The notes: a model not told the origin generated them from the letters alone. A stretch of 64,000 bases of DNA from Pseudomonas sp. GD03919 (GCF_029814935.1 NZ_CP104582.1:2046001-2110000), one strand, 5' to 3'. Shown: positions 54,900-63,633, counted from the stretch's first letter. Made by a program: numbers and translations.

Positions 54900-55309
54900 G
54901 ACGGCCACCGCGCCAGGGGCGGACGCGGCCGGCGTGAACGGCGGACCGTCCAGGCGCCCGAGTGGAGGATCAGCGTCCCGTGACCTAGCCGCCAGCGGCT
55001 GGCCAGCAGCCACTCCAGCCGCCGGTACAGCCAGGTCTCGGGGCGGGCGCGTTTCGCGCGGCGGAGCAGGGTGCCGGCGACGAACAGGGTCATGGCCATG
55101 CCGGCGATCATCCCGGTCGGCGCCACGGCAAGGGCAGAGGTGGCGATGGACAGCGGCACGCCGAGCACCAGGCCGAGGACCGCGCCGAGGCCCAGGGCGA
55201 GCCACATCTCGTCGTTGGTCAGCCCGCGCAGCACCACCGGGTCGCGGTTGAGGCGCTCCGGCAGGAAGGTCAGGGTGCCGTCGTCGAGGCGTTCGATGGC
55301 GTCGTGCAT
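54896..55309 (-). CDS. ICE conjugation protein TIGR03750 (DUF3487, TraL-like)
   Basis: A 137-residue protein with LPERLNRDPVVLRGLTNDE at the N-terminus, the signature of this family, and two transmembrane helices (about 37-57 and 62-82). It is an inner-membrane component of the transfer channel. The start lies 7 bases after the upstream stop. Confidence 0.92.
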   Translation of the reverse strand: MHDAIERLDDGTLTFLPERLNRDPVVLRGLTNDEMWLALGLGAVLGLVLGVPLSIATSALAVAPTGMIAGMAMTLFVAGTLLRRAKRARPETWLYRRLEWLLASRWRLGHGTLILHSGAWTVRRSRRPRPPLARWPS

Positions 55310-55316
55310 GGCGGCC

Positions 55317-55688
55317 TCACAGGATCTCGGCGGCCTTGGTCAGGAACCAGATGATCACCACCACCAGCAGAGCGCCGACACCGACCACCGCGCCGAGGTC
55401 CTTCCAGGTCTTGCGCTGGTTCTGAACGTCGGCGAAGACGGTCAGCGAATGCCAGGCCACGCCGAGGAAGGCGAGCAGGGCGATCAGCAGCCCGAGGAGG
55501 ATGCCGCCGTCGTAGGCGTAGTTCTGGATGGTCTCGATCAGGCCCGAGCCCTCGCCGCGCGAGGGCGCCTCCATGGTGGGCAGGTCGGCCATGGCCAGGC
55601 CCGGACCCAGGGCCAGCTGCAGGCCGAGCAGGCGTTGGGTGGCACGGTCTCGTAGGTTGTGGCGGGCGATGGCGAAGGCCTTGCACAT
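55317..55688 (-). CDS. ICE conjugation protein TIGR03745 (pilin-like, DUF2976)
   Basis: A 123-residue protein with a leader ending near ALGPGLAMA, a short soluble part and two transmembrane helices (about 62-82 and 100-118). Size and hydropathy fit the pilin-like subunit of this transfer system. It is 18 bases downstream of the TIGR03758 gene. Confidence 0.9.
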   Translation of the reverse strand: MCKAFAIARHNLRDRATQRLLGLQLALGPGLAMADLPTMEAPSRGEGSGLIETIQNYAYDGGILLGLLIALLAFLGVAWHSLTVFADVQNQRKTWKDLGAVVGVGALLVVVIIWFLTKAAEIL

Positions 55689-55706
55689 GGCGTCGATCCT
55701 CCAGGC

Positions 55707-55946
55707 TCAGGAGAGGGTGAAGAACATCAGGATCAACAGGGCCAGCAGCACGCGGGCGGCACTGCCACCAAAGGTGCCGAAGCACAGGCTGCCGACGGCC
55801 CAGCCCCGGTAGGCCGTCCACATCGCCCAGGTGCACCAGAGCAGGGCGAGGACGAGCACCAGGGACAGCCACAAGGTCGAACTGCCCTGCGGGGTGAAGC
55901 CGGCGCTGTTGTGGAAGGCGGCGATCTGGGCGGCGGTCATGCTCAT
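55707..55946 (-). CDS. ICE conjugation protein TIGR03758 (DUF3262)
   Basis: A 79-residue protein with two hydrophobic helices (about 25-45 and 60-78) after a short polar start AFHNSAGFTP. It overlaps the RAQPRD gene by ATGA. It is probably a small inner-membrane mating-channel subunit. Confidence 0.88.
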   Translation of the reverse strand: MSMTAAQIAAFHNSAGFTPQGSSTLWLSLVLVLALLWCTWAMWTAYRGWAVGSLCFGTFGGSAARVLLALLILMFFTLS

Positions 55947-56272
55947 GGCGCCGGCTCCTGCTGGGGGCCGTCGAGGCGGTAGTCGCCGATCAGCGCGCCG
56001 GGGTCGCGTGGCTGGGCGCGGGAGGGCGACAGATAGCCCCGCACGCCCTGGCGGATGCGCTGGAGGTCCTGGTACAGCCGGGGATAGTCGAAGCGGTAGC
56101 GTTCGGTGGGCGTCCCCGAGGCCTCGGCGCGCTGGGCGAGGACTTCGAGGGTGTCGAGTTGCCGCAGGAGCAGGTCGAGCTCAATGCGCTCCTGGGCACC
56201 GCCGGCAAGGCTGGCGCCATGCACTAGGCTCAGTGCGAGGGGGAGCAGGTATCGAATCGAAGTGGCAGGCAT
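55943..56272 (-). CDS. RAQPRD-family ICE conjugation protein (TIGR01690)
   Basis: A 109-residue exported protein with a signal peptide and the defining sequence SRAQPRDPGALIGDYR near the C-terminus. It is a periplasmic accessory of this transfer system and opens the central operon segment, being the first minus-strand gene after the accessory insertion at 56.4-58.9 kb. Confidence 0.93.
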   Translation of the reverse strand: MPATSIRYLLPLALSLVHGASLAGGAQERIELDLLLRQLDTLEVLAQRAEASGTPTERYRFDYPRLYQDLQRIRQGVRGYLSPSRAQPRDPGALIGDYRLDGPQQEPAP

Positions 56273-56423
56273 GGTGGTGGCCCCGGGATGATCCTGGGGC
56301 CAGCATCGAGTCTGGTGGGCGGGCGATCAGCAAGAAAACCGACGCTGATGCGGTCGCTTTGCAACTGACAGCTCCTGAGGCTAACCATATCGGCGGCACT
56401 GCCCGCGAAAGGAGAGGGAAGCG

Positions 56424-57275
56424 ATGAAGGCTTGGCTGATGGTGCTGTTGATCGGGGTGTTGACGCCTTCGCTCGTCTGGTCGCAGTCGTCCGACGAGGA
56501 CGCGGGCCTGCCGGAGCAGAGCACTCCGCTTGCCATGGAGGAGGAGGTTCAACCGCTGGTGTCGATCCCGGTCCACGAGTTTGAGGCGTTGCAACAGGAT
56601 CTCGCGGCCGTTCTTCAGGTCACCCGGCAGATTGCCGAGGTGCAGGAGCGGGAGGGTTCATTGCTACTGAAGGTCAGGGATGGAGTCCTGGTCAACATGG
56701 TCTGGGAGATCTTTGGCTTCGGCGGTGCGGGGAAGAGCGCTGTCGGCTATGCGATCTCGCTCATCGGTATAGCCGGTGTGTTCATGAAAGCGGCTTGGTT
56801 CGTGTTAAAGGATGGCAAGCCCGAGCCCTCTTGGGCGCGGGGATTGACCTATGCCTATCTGGTGCTGGTGGTCGCGGTGTTCTCGACCCTGGTGTTCTCC
56901 GGTGGCGTGGTCAGCGCGGGGCCCGCGCCGAGCGCGTCGGCCAAGCCCCTGCTCGAAGCCGCCGATCGGCTTGAACGAACGGTGGAATCACGCCTGCAGG
57001 CGTTGGATAGGAAGCTGGAGGACTTGCAGGCGCCTTCCGTCTCCGCCGGATCATCCCTTGACCCGCTGGCCGCCGAGGCTCTGCTGACTATCCAACGGGA
57101 TCTGGAGCGGGTTTCCTCCCTGGTGGATAGTACGGAGAAGCAGGCGGCCGAGGCCGCGTCCCGCTCCACTGGCTGGGGTTGGCATCTGCTTATCGTGGTC
57201 CTGTTGCTGGCCGTCCTGCTCCTCCAGTTCCTGTTCCTGCTGGCGCATCTGTACAGGGAGAAGGAACGCCGCTAG
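56424..57275 (+). CDS. Unknown coiled-coil membrane protein
   Basis: A 283-residue protein I cannot assign. It has a signal sequence (1-20), a coiled-coil-prone stretch (51-85), transmembrane helices at about 105-128 and 141-165, a second coiled-coil (176-245, RLERTVESRLQALDRKLEDL) and a last helix at 252-276 with a basic tail. The ATG has AGGAG 8 bases upstream. It is on the strand opposite to the transfer genes, between two segments that are normally contiguous, and is followed by a universal stress protein gene. A decayed copy of its 3' end lies at 58046-58184. Confidence 0.78.
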   Translation: MKAWLMVLLIGVLTPSLVWSQSSDEDAGLPEQSTPLAMEEEVQPLVSIPVHEFEALQQDLAAVLQVTRQIAEVQEREGSLLLKVRDGVLVNMVWEIFGFGGAGKSAVGYAISLIGIAGVFMKAAWFVLKDGKPEPSWARGLTYAYLVLVVAVFSTLVFSGGVVSAGPAPSASAKPLLEAADRLERTVESRLQALDRKLEDLQAPSVSAGSSLDPLAAEALLTIQRDLERVSSLVDSTEKQAAEAASRSTGWGWHLLIVVLLLAVLLLQFLFLLAHLYREKERR

Positions 57276-57398
57276 GCAGGGGCCTGAGGGTTGCTGTGGT
57301 AATAGCTTGCGCCAGATCAATACCAGCCACTTCCAGCGGTGGTCTTTTGCTGCAAGTGGCCTATGTTGGGTTCACACAGCGGATGAAGGAGATCTGAA

Positions 57399-57830
57399 AT
57401 GCGCAAGGTCCTGGTTGCTTTCGACGGTTCGGAACACTCGAAGCGTGCTCTGCAGTACGTCATCGACTTTATCCACGATGGCGCACGGCCGCTGGAGGTG
57501 CATGTCCTCAACGCCCAGAATGAGCCGGTCCTCTACGGTGGCTACCTGACAGCCAGCATGATCGAGGAGTTCAATGGCGGCCTGCTGGAGAAGGCCCGCA
57601 GTGTGCTGGAGGAGGCGGCGGCTACGCTGCAGGCTGCGGGCATTACCCATGAAGTCCATGCGGTGCTCGGCAATGTGGCGGAGCAGGTCAATGAGGCGGT
57701 CGAGCAGCTGGGCTGCGATACCGTGGTGATGGGGACCCGCGGCCTGGGCAGCTTCGGTGGGCTGCTGCTGGGCTCGGTGGCGAACCGGGTCATCCATGAG
57801 GTGTCGGTGCCGGTAGTCCTGGTGAAATAG
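57399..57830 (+). CDS. Universal stress protein (UspA family, ATP-binding type)
   Basis: A 143-residue protein with the FDGSEHSKRAL start and the ATP-binding motif GTRGLGSFGGLLLGSVANRVI (G2xG9xGS) near 113-133, ending VPVVLVK. USPs bind ATP and modulate stress survival. The ATG has AGGAG 7 bases upstream. It follows the coiled-coil membrane gene after 123 bases in the same direction. A 24-base remnant of a second usp gene end lies at 58923-58946. Confidence 0.93.
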   Translation: MRKVLVAFDGSEHSKRALQYVIDFIHDGARPLEVHVLNAQNEPVLYGGYLTASMIEEFNGGLLEKARSVLEEAAATLQAAGITHEVHAVLGNVAEQVNEAVEQLGCDTVVMGTRGLGSFGGLLLGSVANRVIHEVSVPVVLVK

Positions 57831-58045
57831 CCGGGCGTAAGGCCGGTATGGGGCAAGAGTTCCCGCGCTTTCCAGATGCGCTGGAGTGGCGCTCCAGTCT
57901 GGCTTTTCGCTGGCGCACTGTTCAGTCGCACGTGTGTGGCATGGGGGCGAGACGGCTTAGCCCTGGGCGGCAAGCGCCTGGGCTCTCCGTGGTGCTGGCT
58001 CTTGCCAGTCAGACGCTCCGCAGAGCGATCTTGCCCAGGATCTCG

Positions 58046-58184
58046 GTGGATAGCACGGAGAAGAAGGCTGCCGAGGTCGCGTCCCGCTCCAGCGTTGGGG
58101 GTGGCCTCTGTTTATCGTGGGCATATTGCTAACCGTCCGCTGTCTTCAGCTCCTGTTCCTGTTGGCGCATCTGCACGGCGAGAG
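58046..58184 (+). pseudogene. Decayed 3' fragment of a coiled-coil membrane gene paralogue
   Basis: This 139-base stretch aligns with 57123-57263 of the membrane gene upstream. The first part still reads VDSTEKKAAEVASRSS against VDSTEKQAAEAASRST in the intact gene. Small indels then shift the frame, although the DNA goes on matching to TGTTCCTG-TGGCGCATCTG. The 215 bases between the usp stop and this relic hold nothing I recognise. Confidence 0.82.
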
Positions 58185-58240
58185 TCCGCTGGTGCGCGGT
58201 TCTCGCTGATAGGGTGCTGGCGAAGGAATGGTTTGCATGG

Positions 58241-58269
58241 TGTTAGATTTTTGTTAGAAATATCTAACA
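58241..58269 (+). promoter_or_regulatory. Inverted-repeat operator of the AbiEi-like gene
   Basis: TGTTAGA-AATA-TCTAACA (58252-58269) is a dyad with 7-bp arms, and a further direct half-site TGTTAGA starts at 58241. It ends 13 bases before the start codon. AbiEi antitoxins are known to repress their own promoter through inverted repeats. Confidence 0.6.
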
Positions 58270-58282
58270 GATGGAGATCAAC

Positions 58283-58894
58283 ATGAACACTGCCCAAGCC
58301 ATTCGTGAGCGCATCCAGGCACAGCCTGTCGGCGAGCCCTTCACGCCCGCGCTGTTCGCGGGAGCGGGGTCGCGTGCGGCTATCGATCAGGCTTTGATGC
58401 GGCTCACCAAGGCTGGCCATATCGAGCGCATCGGCCATGGCCTGTACCGCGTGCCGAAGGTGGGGCGGTTCGGTATCAAGGCCATGCCGGCCCCCGAGTT
58501 AGTGGCGAAGACCCTGGCGGCGAGCGAAGGCGCGGCCATCGAGATGCATGGCGCCGAGGCGGCTCGGCGCTTGGGGTTTTCGACCCAGGTGCCGGCGCAG
58601 CCGGTGTTCTACACCACGGGCTCGTCGCGCACGATTCACTTGGGCAAGATGGTCGTGCGTCTGCAGCATATAGCACCCCGCAAGTTGGTGTTGGCGGGGC
58701 GTCCTGCGGGCATGGCGCTGTCCGCGCTGTGGTATCTGGGGCGGCGCCAGGTCACGCCGGCCACCTTCCAGCACATCGCCGAGAAGCTGCCGAGCGTCGA
58801 GTTCGAGGCCTTGCGTGAGGCGAAGCCCTCGATGCCGGCATGGATGATCGCCGCGCTGATCGGCTACGAGCGCGGTGAAGTCGCGCATGGCTGA
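58283..58894 (+). CDS. AbiEi/DUF6088-like antitoxin-type protein, orphan
   Basis: A 203-residue protein with an N-terminal winged-helix part (FTPALFAGAGSRAAIDQALMRLTKAGHIERIGHGLYRVPK) followed by a domain typical of DUF6088/AbiEi (AIEMHGAEAARRLGFSTQVP...YTTGSSRTIHLG). AbiEi represses its operon and antagonises an AbiEii nucleotidyltransferase toxin. No such toxin gene follows; the next gene is TIGR03747 on the other strand. The ATG at 58283 has GGAG 6 bases upstream. It lies between the two decayed remnants described at 58046 and 58923. Confidence 0.82.
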   Translation: MNTAQAIRERIQAQPVGEPFTPALFAGAGSRAAIDQALMRLTKAGHIERIGHGLYRVPKVGRFGIKAMPAPELVAKTLAASEGAAIEMHGAEAARRLGFSTQVPAQPVFYTTGSSRTIHLGKMVVRLQHIAPRKLVLAGRPAGMALSALWYLGRRQVTPATFQHIAEKLPSVEFEALREAKPSMPAWMIAALIGYERGEVAHG

Positions 58895-58922
58895 TAGCCC
58901 TGAGCGTTACTTCGAGCTTCAG

Positions 58923-58946
58923 GTGCCGGTCGTGCTCGTGAAGTAG
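58923..58946 (+). pseudogene. Remnant of a second universal stress protein gene end
   Basis: These 24 bases encode VPVVLVK followed by a stop, the exact C-terminus of the intact usp gene (57807-57830). The differences from that gene are only at third codon positions. No upstream usp sequence is left. With the relic at 58046 it shows that a second membrane-gene/usp pair once lay here. Confidence 0.6.
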
Positions 58947-59007
58947 GAGGAGGCCGCTGTGAGGTCGTGGCTGTGTCTTGGCCGGGCGTATAGTGGTCCG
59001 GTTGCGG

Positions 59008-59739
59008 CTAGAGGTACTTCTTGAAAGTCGCCGCCGTGATGGCGACCGCCGTCCCTAGCAGCACCGCTCCGGGCAGCAGTATCAGCAAAGGATGCAGCGA
59101 GAAGGGCAGCGACAGGTAGATGACCCACGGCGCGATCAGCAGCGGCAGCATCGCCCGCTTGGCGCGGTGGTAGACGAAGCTGCTCTCGCGTCCGGCGCCG
59201 AACTTGCGCAGGTCGCGCCGCATCAGGCCGTCGACGAGGCCGGTGAGCATGGCCAGCAGCAACAGCGGGGTGGCCAGGAGCAGGATGGTCAGGCGTACGA
59301 CGAAGGTAAAGCTGATGTATAGCGCCGCCAGAACGAAGTCCTCGATGCTCAGGTAGAGCCGGCTGAGCCAGCTCCAGAAGCCGCTGCCCTGGCTCGACCC
59401 CTGCGCCTGCCGGGTGAACTCCGCGAAGCCGGTCTTCATCAGCAGCCAGTGGTTGAGCTGTTCCAGCAGTTGGGTGGTGGTTTGCACCGGTTGCTTGAGG
59501 ATCAGTGAGGACTTGAAGTGCTCGCTGAGCCAGCCCAGCTCGCGGGTCAGCATGGTATGGCTGTGCCGCCAGCCCTGATCGCTCCAGAACAGCAGCAGGC
59601 CTGCGAACTCCATCAAAATGGAGAACAGCAGCGAGGCGATCAGCAGGCCGATGATGCGCAGGACCAGGCCGAATGCCGAGGCGATCAGCCCGGGGCGCTG
59701 GATCGGCTGAGCTTGCCGTGACGGGGTGTCGTTCGCCAT
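59008..59739 (-). CDS. ICE conjugation protein TIGR03747 (DUF4400)
   Basis: A 243-residue membrane protein with helices at about 25-50, 135-165 and 195-235 and a soluble loop between the first and second. It regularly follows traD in this ICE family, as here with a 35-base gap, and probably assists the coupling protein. Confidence 0.9.
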   Translation of the reverse strand: MANDTPSRQAQPIQRPGLIASAFGLVLRIIGLLIASLLFSILMEFAGLLLFWSDQGWRHSHTMLTRELGWLSEHFKSSLILKQPVQTTTQLLEQLNHWLLMKTGFAEFTRQAQGSSQGSGFWSWLSRLYLSIEDFVLAALYISFTFVVRLTILLLATPLLLLAMLTGLVDGLMRRDLRKFGAGRESSFVYHRAKRAMLPLLIAPWVIYLSLPFSLHPLLILLPGAVLLGTAVAITAATFKKYL

Positions 59740-59774
59740 GGCTCAGCCTGGGTCTTGTCGCCGGGAGGACTGGC

Positions 59775-61934
59775 TCACGGCGCCTCCTGGACGGGCGCGT
59801 CCTTGCCAGAGTCAGCGTGGGGAGGGGGAGCCGTCTGCGGCTCCAGGGCGAAGTCGAGCGTTGGTCCGCCACCGCTGGTTTTCCACCATTGCCCCGCCTG
59901 TTCGTTGTAGGTGGCGCGCATCCGTTGCGCGAGCTCCTGCAAGTCCTTGGGCATGGCATCGTCAGGCGAGGGCTTGGGCAGCGGCATACGCACCTTCCAC
60001 AGCTGTCCGCCTTCCTGGAAGGAGAACATCTGCCCCTTGGGCAGGCTGACGATATGGGCCGGTTCGATCAGTGGTACGCCGCTGGCGCTGACACGGTCCT
60101 GCGATGAGGAGGTGAAGTCGGTGGCGGCGTGGGGATCGGCGGTGTCCGTGGCCCCCGACACCAGGGTTCTGCTCAGCACGTTGACCTTTGGCAGTTGCCC
60201 GGTGAGCAACTCGGCGGTGGCGGTTTCGCGCACGCGCAGCATCTGCACGGTGTTGAAGTTGCCGATCACCTGCCCGGCCCGGGCACGGCTGCCGATCCGC
60301 GCCTCGATATCGCTTAGGGTCTGGGTATAGGCGGTCACCCGGATATTGGCCCCGCCGCCCTTGTTGATCAGGGGAATGAATTCGCTGCCCATCAAATCGC
60401 TGAATTCGTCGGCATGCAGGTTGATGGAGACCCTGTGCGGAGTCTGGCTGACAGCGGGCAGGCCGTGGTCGATCCCATGCTTGTAGACGTGCCCGGCAAT
60501 CGAGACCAGGTCGGAGAACATGGAGTTGCCCACTGCGGCGGCGACCTCGGCGTCGGTCAGCGCATCCAGGCCGACATAGACGATGCCGCGTTTCCGGATG
60601 ATCTGCAGCCAATCGAAAATGGGGCGCGGATCGTTCAGGTCGGTGTAGTTCGGTGCCAGCAGTTGGGAGATCTTGCCGGTGGTCAGCTTCTCCAGCAACG
60701 GCAACAGCGACGCCACGATCTTGTCGAAATAAGTGCGGTCGTAGCGCACCGCCGAGCGCAGCCCTTCCAGCACCGGGTCGAATACGCGCTTGGCCGCCAG
60801 GTACTGCTCGATGGCCACCACGCGCTTCTCGCGCCCGAGCATGTGGCGTGGGGTGTTCTTCTCGTTGAGCCTGCCCTCGAGTTGGACGATCACTTCCCAG
60901 GCTTTCGGGTCGGTGCGGGCGAAGAACTGCTGGGCGTACTCGATGAACAAGGGATCGATGTTCACCACATGCCGCTGGATCTGCAGGTAGTCCGGGCGCC
61001 GGCCCAGTTCGATCAGGGCGCGGGCGACGATATTGACGAAGCGCCAGGCAAACTCCCGAAAGGCCGCCGAATTGCCCTCGCCACTCAGTTGTCCGGCGAT
61101 GCGCGAGGCGACTTCGGTGATGCGCCCGATGCGTCCCACCGCGTTGTAGCGCGCCGATATCTCGGGCCAGCCCAGGTGAAACACGTAGATCTCGTTTTCC
61201 CGCCCGGCTCGCCGCGCTTCGACGTACATGCGCTTGAGCAGATCCGGATCCCCCTTGGGATCGAAGACAATGACCACCTCGTGCTCACGGCGGTGGATGT
61301 CCTGGGTGATGTACAACTCCGCCAGGCGCGTTTTGCCGACCCGCGTGCTGCCCAGCACCAGGACATGTCCGACGCGCTCGTCGAGCGGCAGACTGGCCTC
61401 CACCTCGTCGGGTTCGACTCCGTGCAGCAGCGCCGAGCCGCCCACGGGGGGCAAGGGGCGCACGGGGTTGCAGGCATTGTCCCAGGTGGTGACGCGGGCC
61501 AGCGCCGAGAACGGGAAAGGCGCATGCTCCAGGCGCCGTTCCAGTCCACGTGCCAGGCGCTGGACCAGAGGCGGCTCGACATAGCGCGCGACGGCGGGAT
61601 CCTGCGCCTCGACCAGGCGCTGGGTGTGTAGACGGGTCCAACGAAAGCCCCGGCCCATGAACAGGCGCTTGCGGCTGACGGGAATCTGCCGGCTGGTGAG
61701 CGCATAGCGGGGCAGGCGGCGGATGTTGCGCCGGTAGCGCAAGATCGCCCAGGCCTGGCGCAGACGGATGAAGCCGAACAGGGCGTAGGCCAGCGCCGCG
61801 ACCTGGCCTATCTCGGGCGACAGCGCCACGGCCCAGGGCGCCTGCAGGCACAGCACCACGGCGGCGCCGCAGATGGCCACCGTGTACAGTTCCACGGCCG
61901 GCCGGAGTCTGGACTCCATCACGTGCTCGGCCAT
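59775..61934 (-). CDS. traD: Type IV coupling protein TraD (TIGR03743, SXT/ICE type)
   Basis: A 719-residue coupling ATPase. Two N-terminal transmembrane helices lie at about 17-36 and 41-58, Walker A GSTRVGKT at 195-202, and a Walker B-like sequence HADEFSDLMG around 495. It brings the relaxase-DNA complex to the secretion channel. The ATG at 61934 is used; an in-frame ATG at 61919 is an alternative. Confidence 0.95.
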   Translation of the reverse strand: MAEHVMESRLRPAVELYTVAICGAAVVLCLQAPWAVALSPEIGQVAALAYALFGFIRLRQAWAILRYRRNIRRLPRYALTSRQIPVSRKRLFMGRGFRWTRLHTQRLVEAQDPAVARYVEPPLVQRLARGLERRLEHAPFPFSALARVTTWDNACNPVRPLPPVGGSALLHGVEPDEVEASLPLDERVGHVLVLGSTRVGKTRLAELYITQDIHRREHEVVIVFDPKGDPDLLKRMYVEARRAGRENEIYVFHLGWPEISARYNAVGRIGRITEVASRIAGQLSGEGNSAAFREFAWRFVNIVARALIELGRRPDYLQIQRHVVNIDPLFIEYAQQFFARTDPKAWEVIVQLEGRLNEKNTPRHMLGREKRVVAIEQYLAAKRVFDPVLEGLRSAVRYDRTYFDKIVASLLPLLEKLTTGKISQLLAPNYTDLNDPRPIFDWLQIIRKRGIVYVGLDALTDAEVAAAVGNSMFSDLVSIAGHVYKHGIDHGLPAVSQTPHRVSINLHADEFSDLMGSEFIPLINKGGGANIRVTAYTQTLSDIEARIGSRARAGQVIGNFNTVQMLRVRETATAELLTGQLPKVNVLSRTLVSGATDTADPHAATDFTSSSQDRVSASGVPLIEPAHIVSLPKGQMFSFQEGGQLWKVRMPLPKPSPDDAMPKDLQELAQRMRATYNEQAGQWWKTSGGGPTLDFALEPQTAPPPHADSGKDAPVQEAP

Positions 61935-61943
61935 GGCGCAGGC

Positions 61944-62378
61944 TCACTGCCGCAGGCCGGTGGCGGTGATCAGCACCGGGTAGTGCCCGATCTGCAGGCG
62001 CGCGGCGATGTCATCGCCGTTGACCGGCAGAATGACCAGGCCGGCCGCCGCCACCCGGATCCGCTCCAGGCTTGCCGCGTCGGCCACCTCCACGGCCAGG
62101 CCGGCCGCGCCTATTGTCCGCAGCCGAGCGGCGTTATCGCGCAGCCAGGACAGCGAGCGAGGATCGCCGCCGACCAGGAAGAATGGCGGCAGCCCCGGCA
62201 TGTCCAGGGCGCGTGGGGTGACGGCTCCAGGGCGCAGCAGGGAACTGCTGACCGGTAGCATCCAGGTCTCGTCCAGATGCTGGCTCAAGGGGGGAATGGG
62301 GACGTCCCGTGCCGGCTCCGCCAGGACGGTGGAGGCCAGTGCCAGGGCGAGCGCAGCGGCGGCAAGTGGGACTTTCAT
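61944..62378 (-). CDS. ICE conjugation protein TIGR03765 (DUF2859)
   Basis: A 144-residue exported protein with a signal peptide (MKVPLAAAALALALASTVLA) and the conserved segment PVSSSLLRPGAV. It overlaps the transglycosylase gene by ATGA and precedes traD by 9 bases. Confidence 0.9.
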   Translation of the reverse strand: MKVPLAAAALALALASTVLAEPARDVPIPPLSQHLDETWMLPVSSSLLRPGAVTPRALDMPGLPPFFLVGGDPRSLSWLRDNAARLRTIGAAGLAVEVADAASLERIRVAAAGLVILPVNGDDIAARLQIGHYPVLITATGLRQ

Positions 62379-62929
62379 GGGGAACTGCTCCTGGTCGAGA
62401 CGGGCGGGGCCCCCACGATCCCTTGCAGGTGCTGGGCGAAGCGGGCGCGGTAGCGCGCGGCCGGCGCACCGCCGGCCGGGCGGTGATAGCGTCCGGCGGC
62501 CAGTACCCAGTCGCCCGTGGCGTCATGCTGCTCGCGCAGCAGTGCGGCGGTGACCGCGAGGTTGCGGTAGGGATCGAGTGCCTGGCAGGGGCTGGAGAAG
62601 CGCTGGCCGTGATAGCCCAGATTGATCTGGCCGAGCCCGCTGTCGATGCGTTTGGCATCGTGTTCGGCCAGCGCCTGGAGCAGGGCCTGGCACGCTGCCC
62701 GGCGGGTGGCGAAGCGTTGGCCCTGGCCGGCGATATTGAGGGTCCAGGGCCAGGGCAATAGCTGGCCGCGGATGCGCAGACCGCTTTCCTGCCGGGCGAT
62801 CGCGAACAGCACCGCGGGCGGGATGCCGGCGCCCTGCGCCGCCAACTGGTAGGCGGGCGGGGGCCCCTCGGCCTGGGCGGCGAGCAGCGTCAGCAGGAGC
62901 GCGAGCCCTACTGCTCCAGGCGCTGCCAT
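62375..62929 (-). CDS. Lytic transglycosylase of the transfer system
   Basis: A 184-residue exported SLT-type enzyme. The catalytic glutamate lies in ARQESGLRIRG and the family motifs GLGQINLGYHG and LDPYRNLAVTAALL follow. It opens peptidoglycan locally for channel assembly. I start at the ATG at 62929, which gives a normal signal peptide after AGGT; longer frames lack one. Confidence 0.92.
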   Translation of the reverse strand: MAAPGAVGLALLLTLLAAQAEGPPPAYQLAAQGAGIPPAVLFAIARQESGLRIRGQLLPWPWTLNIAGQGQRFATRRAACQALLQALAEHDAKRIDSGLGQINLGYHGQRFSSPCQALDPYRNLAVTAALLREQHDATGDWVLAAGRYHRPAGGAPAARYRARFAQHLQGIVGAPPVSTRSSSP

Positions 62930-63624
62930 TGTCCATGTACCTGCTGGAAGAGGGCAGGGAGCGGGCCATGTGCGCCGAGGCCCAGCCACTGACCGCGATC
63001 ATGGTTCAGGGTGATCTGGCGCCGTTGTACCCGGGCCGGGTCGATACCCGCCTGCCGAGCCCAGGTCCGGATACGTGCGTCCTCGCCTTGGCTGCCGACC
63101 AGGTAGAGGTCGAACTCGGTATCCTGCTGTTGCAGGCGTTGGGCTTCGGCGGTGCACGCGGGGCATTGCACTTCCACGAACAGGGCAAGCCGCCGCGAGG
63201 TTGGCGAACTGGGTGAGCCTCCCAGCCCCTGGACGGGCAGCAGGCCGGGAAACAGCCTGGCCCAGGCCGCGTCATAGGCTCGCTGATAGGCCAGCTCGCG
63301 CTCGGCGCGCTGGGCTTCCAGCTTGACCTGTAGCTCCGCGTAGCGCCGGCGTTCCTGCTCGTTGCGCGCTTCGACCCCCAAGGTGGTGAGCGGGTCGAGG
63401 TGCGGGCTCCAGAAGCCACGCGGACCCGTCTGGATCTCCTCGAAGCGTGACCATTCCTGTTCCGTCAGCCCCCAGTCCGAGGCGCGCCCCGACTGGCGGT
63501 GTTCCAGTGGCGTGGGCTCGCTGCTGCGCACCTGCGACTGGGCGGTGTTGGTGTCGCCAGCCAGCGAGGCGGCGGCGACCAGCGCGGTGAGGCAGGCGGT
63601 GACGGTCGGCAGCGAGCAGTTCAT
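62908..63624 (-). CDS. ICE conjugation protein TIGR03759
   Basis: A 238-residue exported protein with a signal peptide and the family segment DWGLTEQEWSRFEEIQTGPRG near 50-70. A C-terminal thioredoxin-like part has a CPAC pair (EVQCPACTAEAQRL). The ATG at 63624 is preferred to a GTG 6 bases upstream. It overlaps the transglycosylase start by 22 bases. Confidence 0.9.
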   Translation of the reverse strand: MNCSLPTVTACLTALVAAASLAGDTNTAQSQVRSSEPTPLEHRQSGRASDWGLTEQEWSRFEEIQTGPRGFWSPHLDPLTTLGVEARNEQERRRYAELQVKLEAQRAERELAYQRAYDAAWARLFPGLLPVQGLGGSPSSPTSRRLALFVEVQCPACTAEAQRLQQQDTEFDLYLVGSQGEDARIRTWARQAGIDPARVQRRQITLNHDRGQWLGLGAHGPLPALFQQVHGQWQRLEQ

Positions 63625-63633
63625 CGTCACTTC

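Noticed and set aside
57276..57398. Anr/Fnr box before the universal stress protein gene
   Set aside because: Only one half-site-like ATCAA is present; the TTGAT partner at proper spacing is missing.
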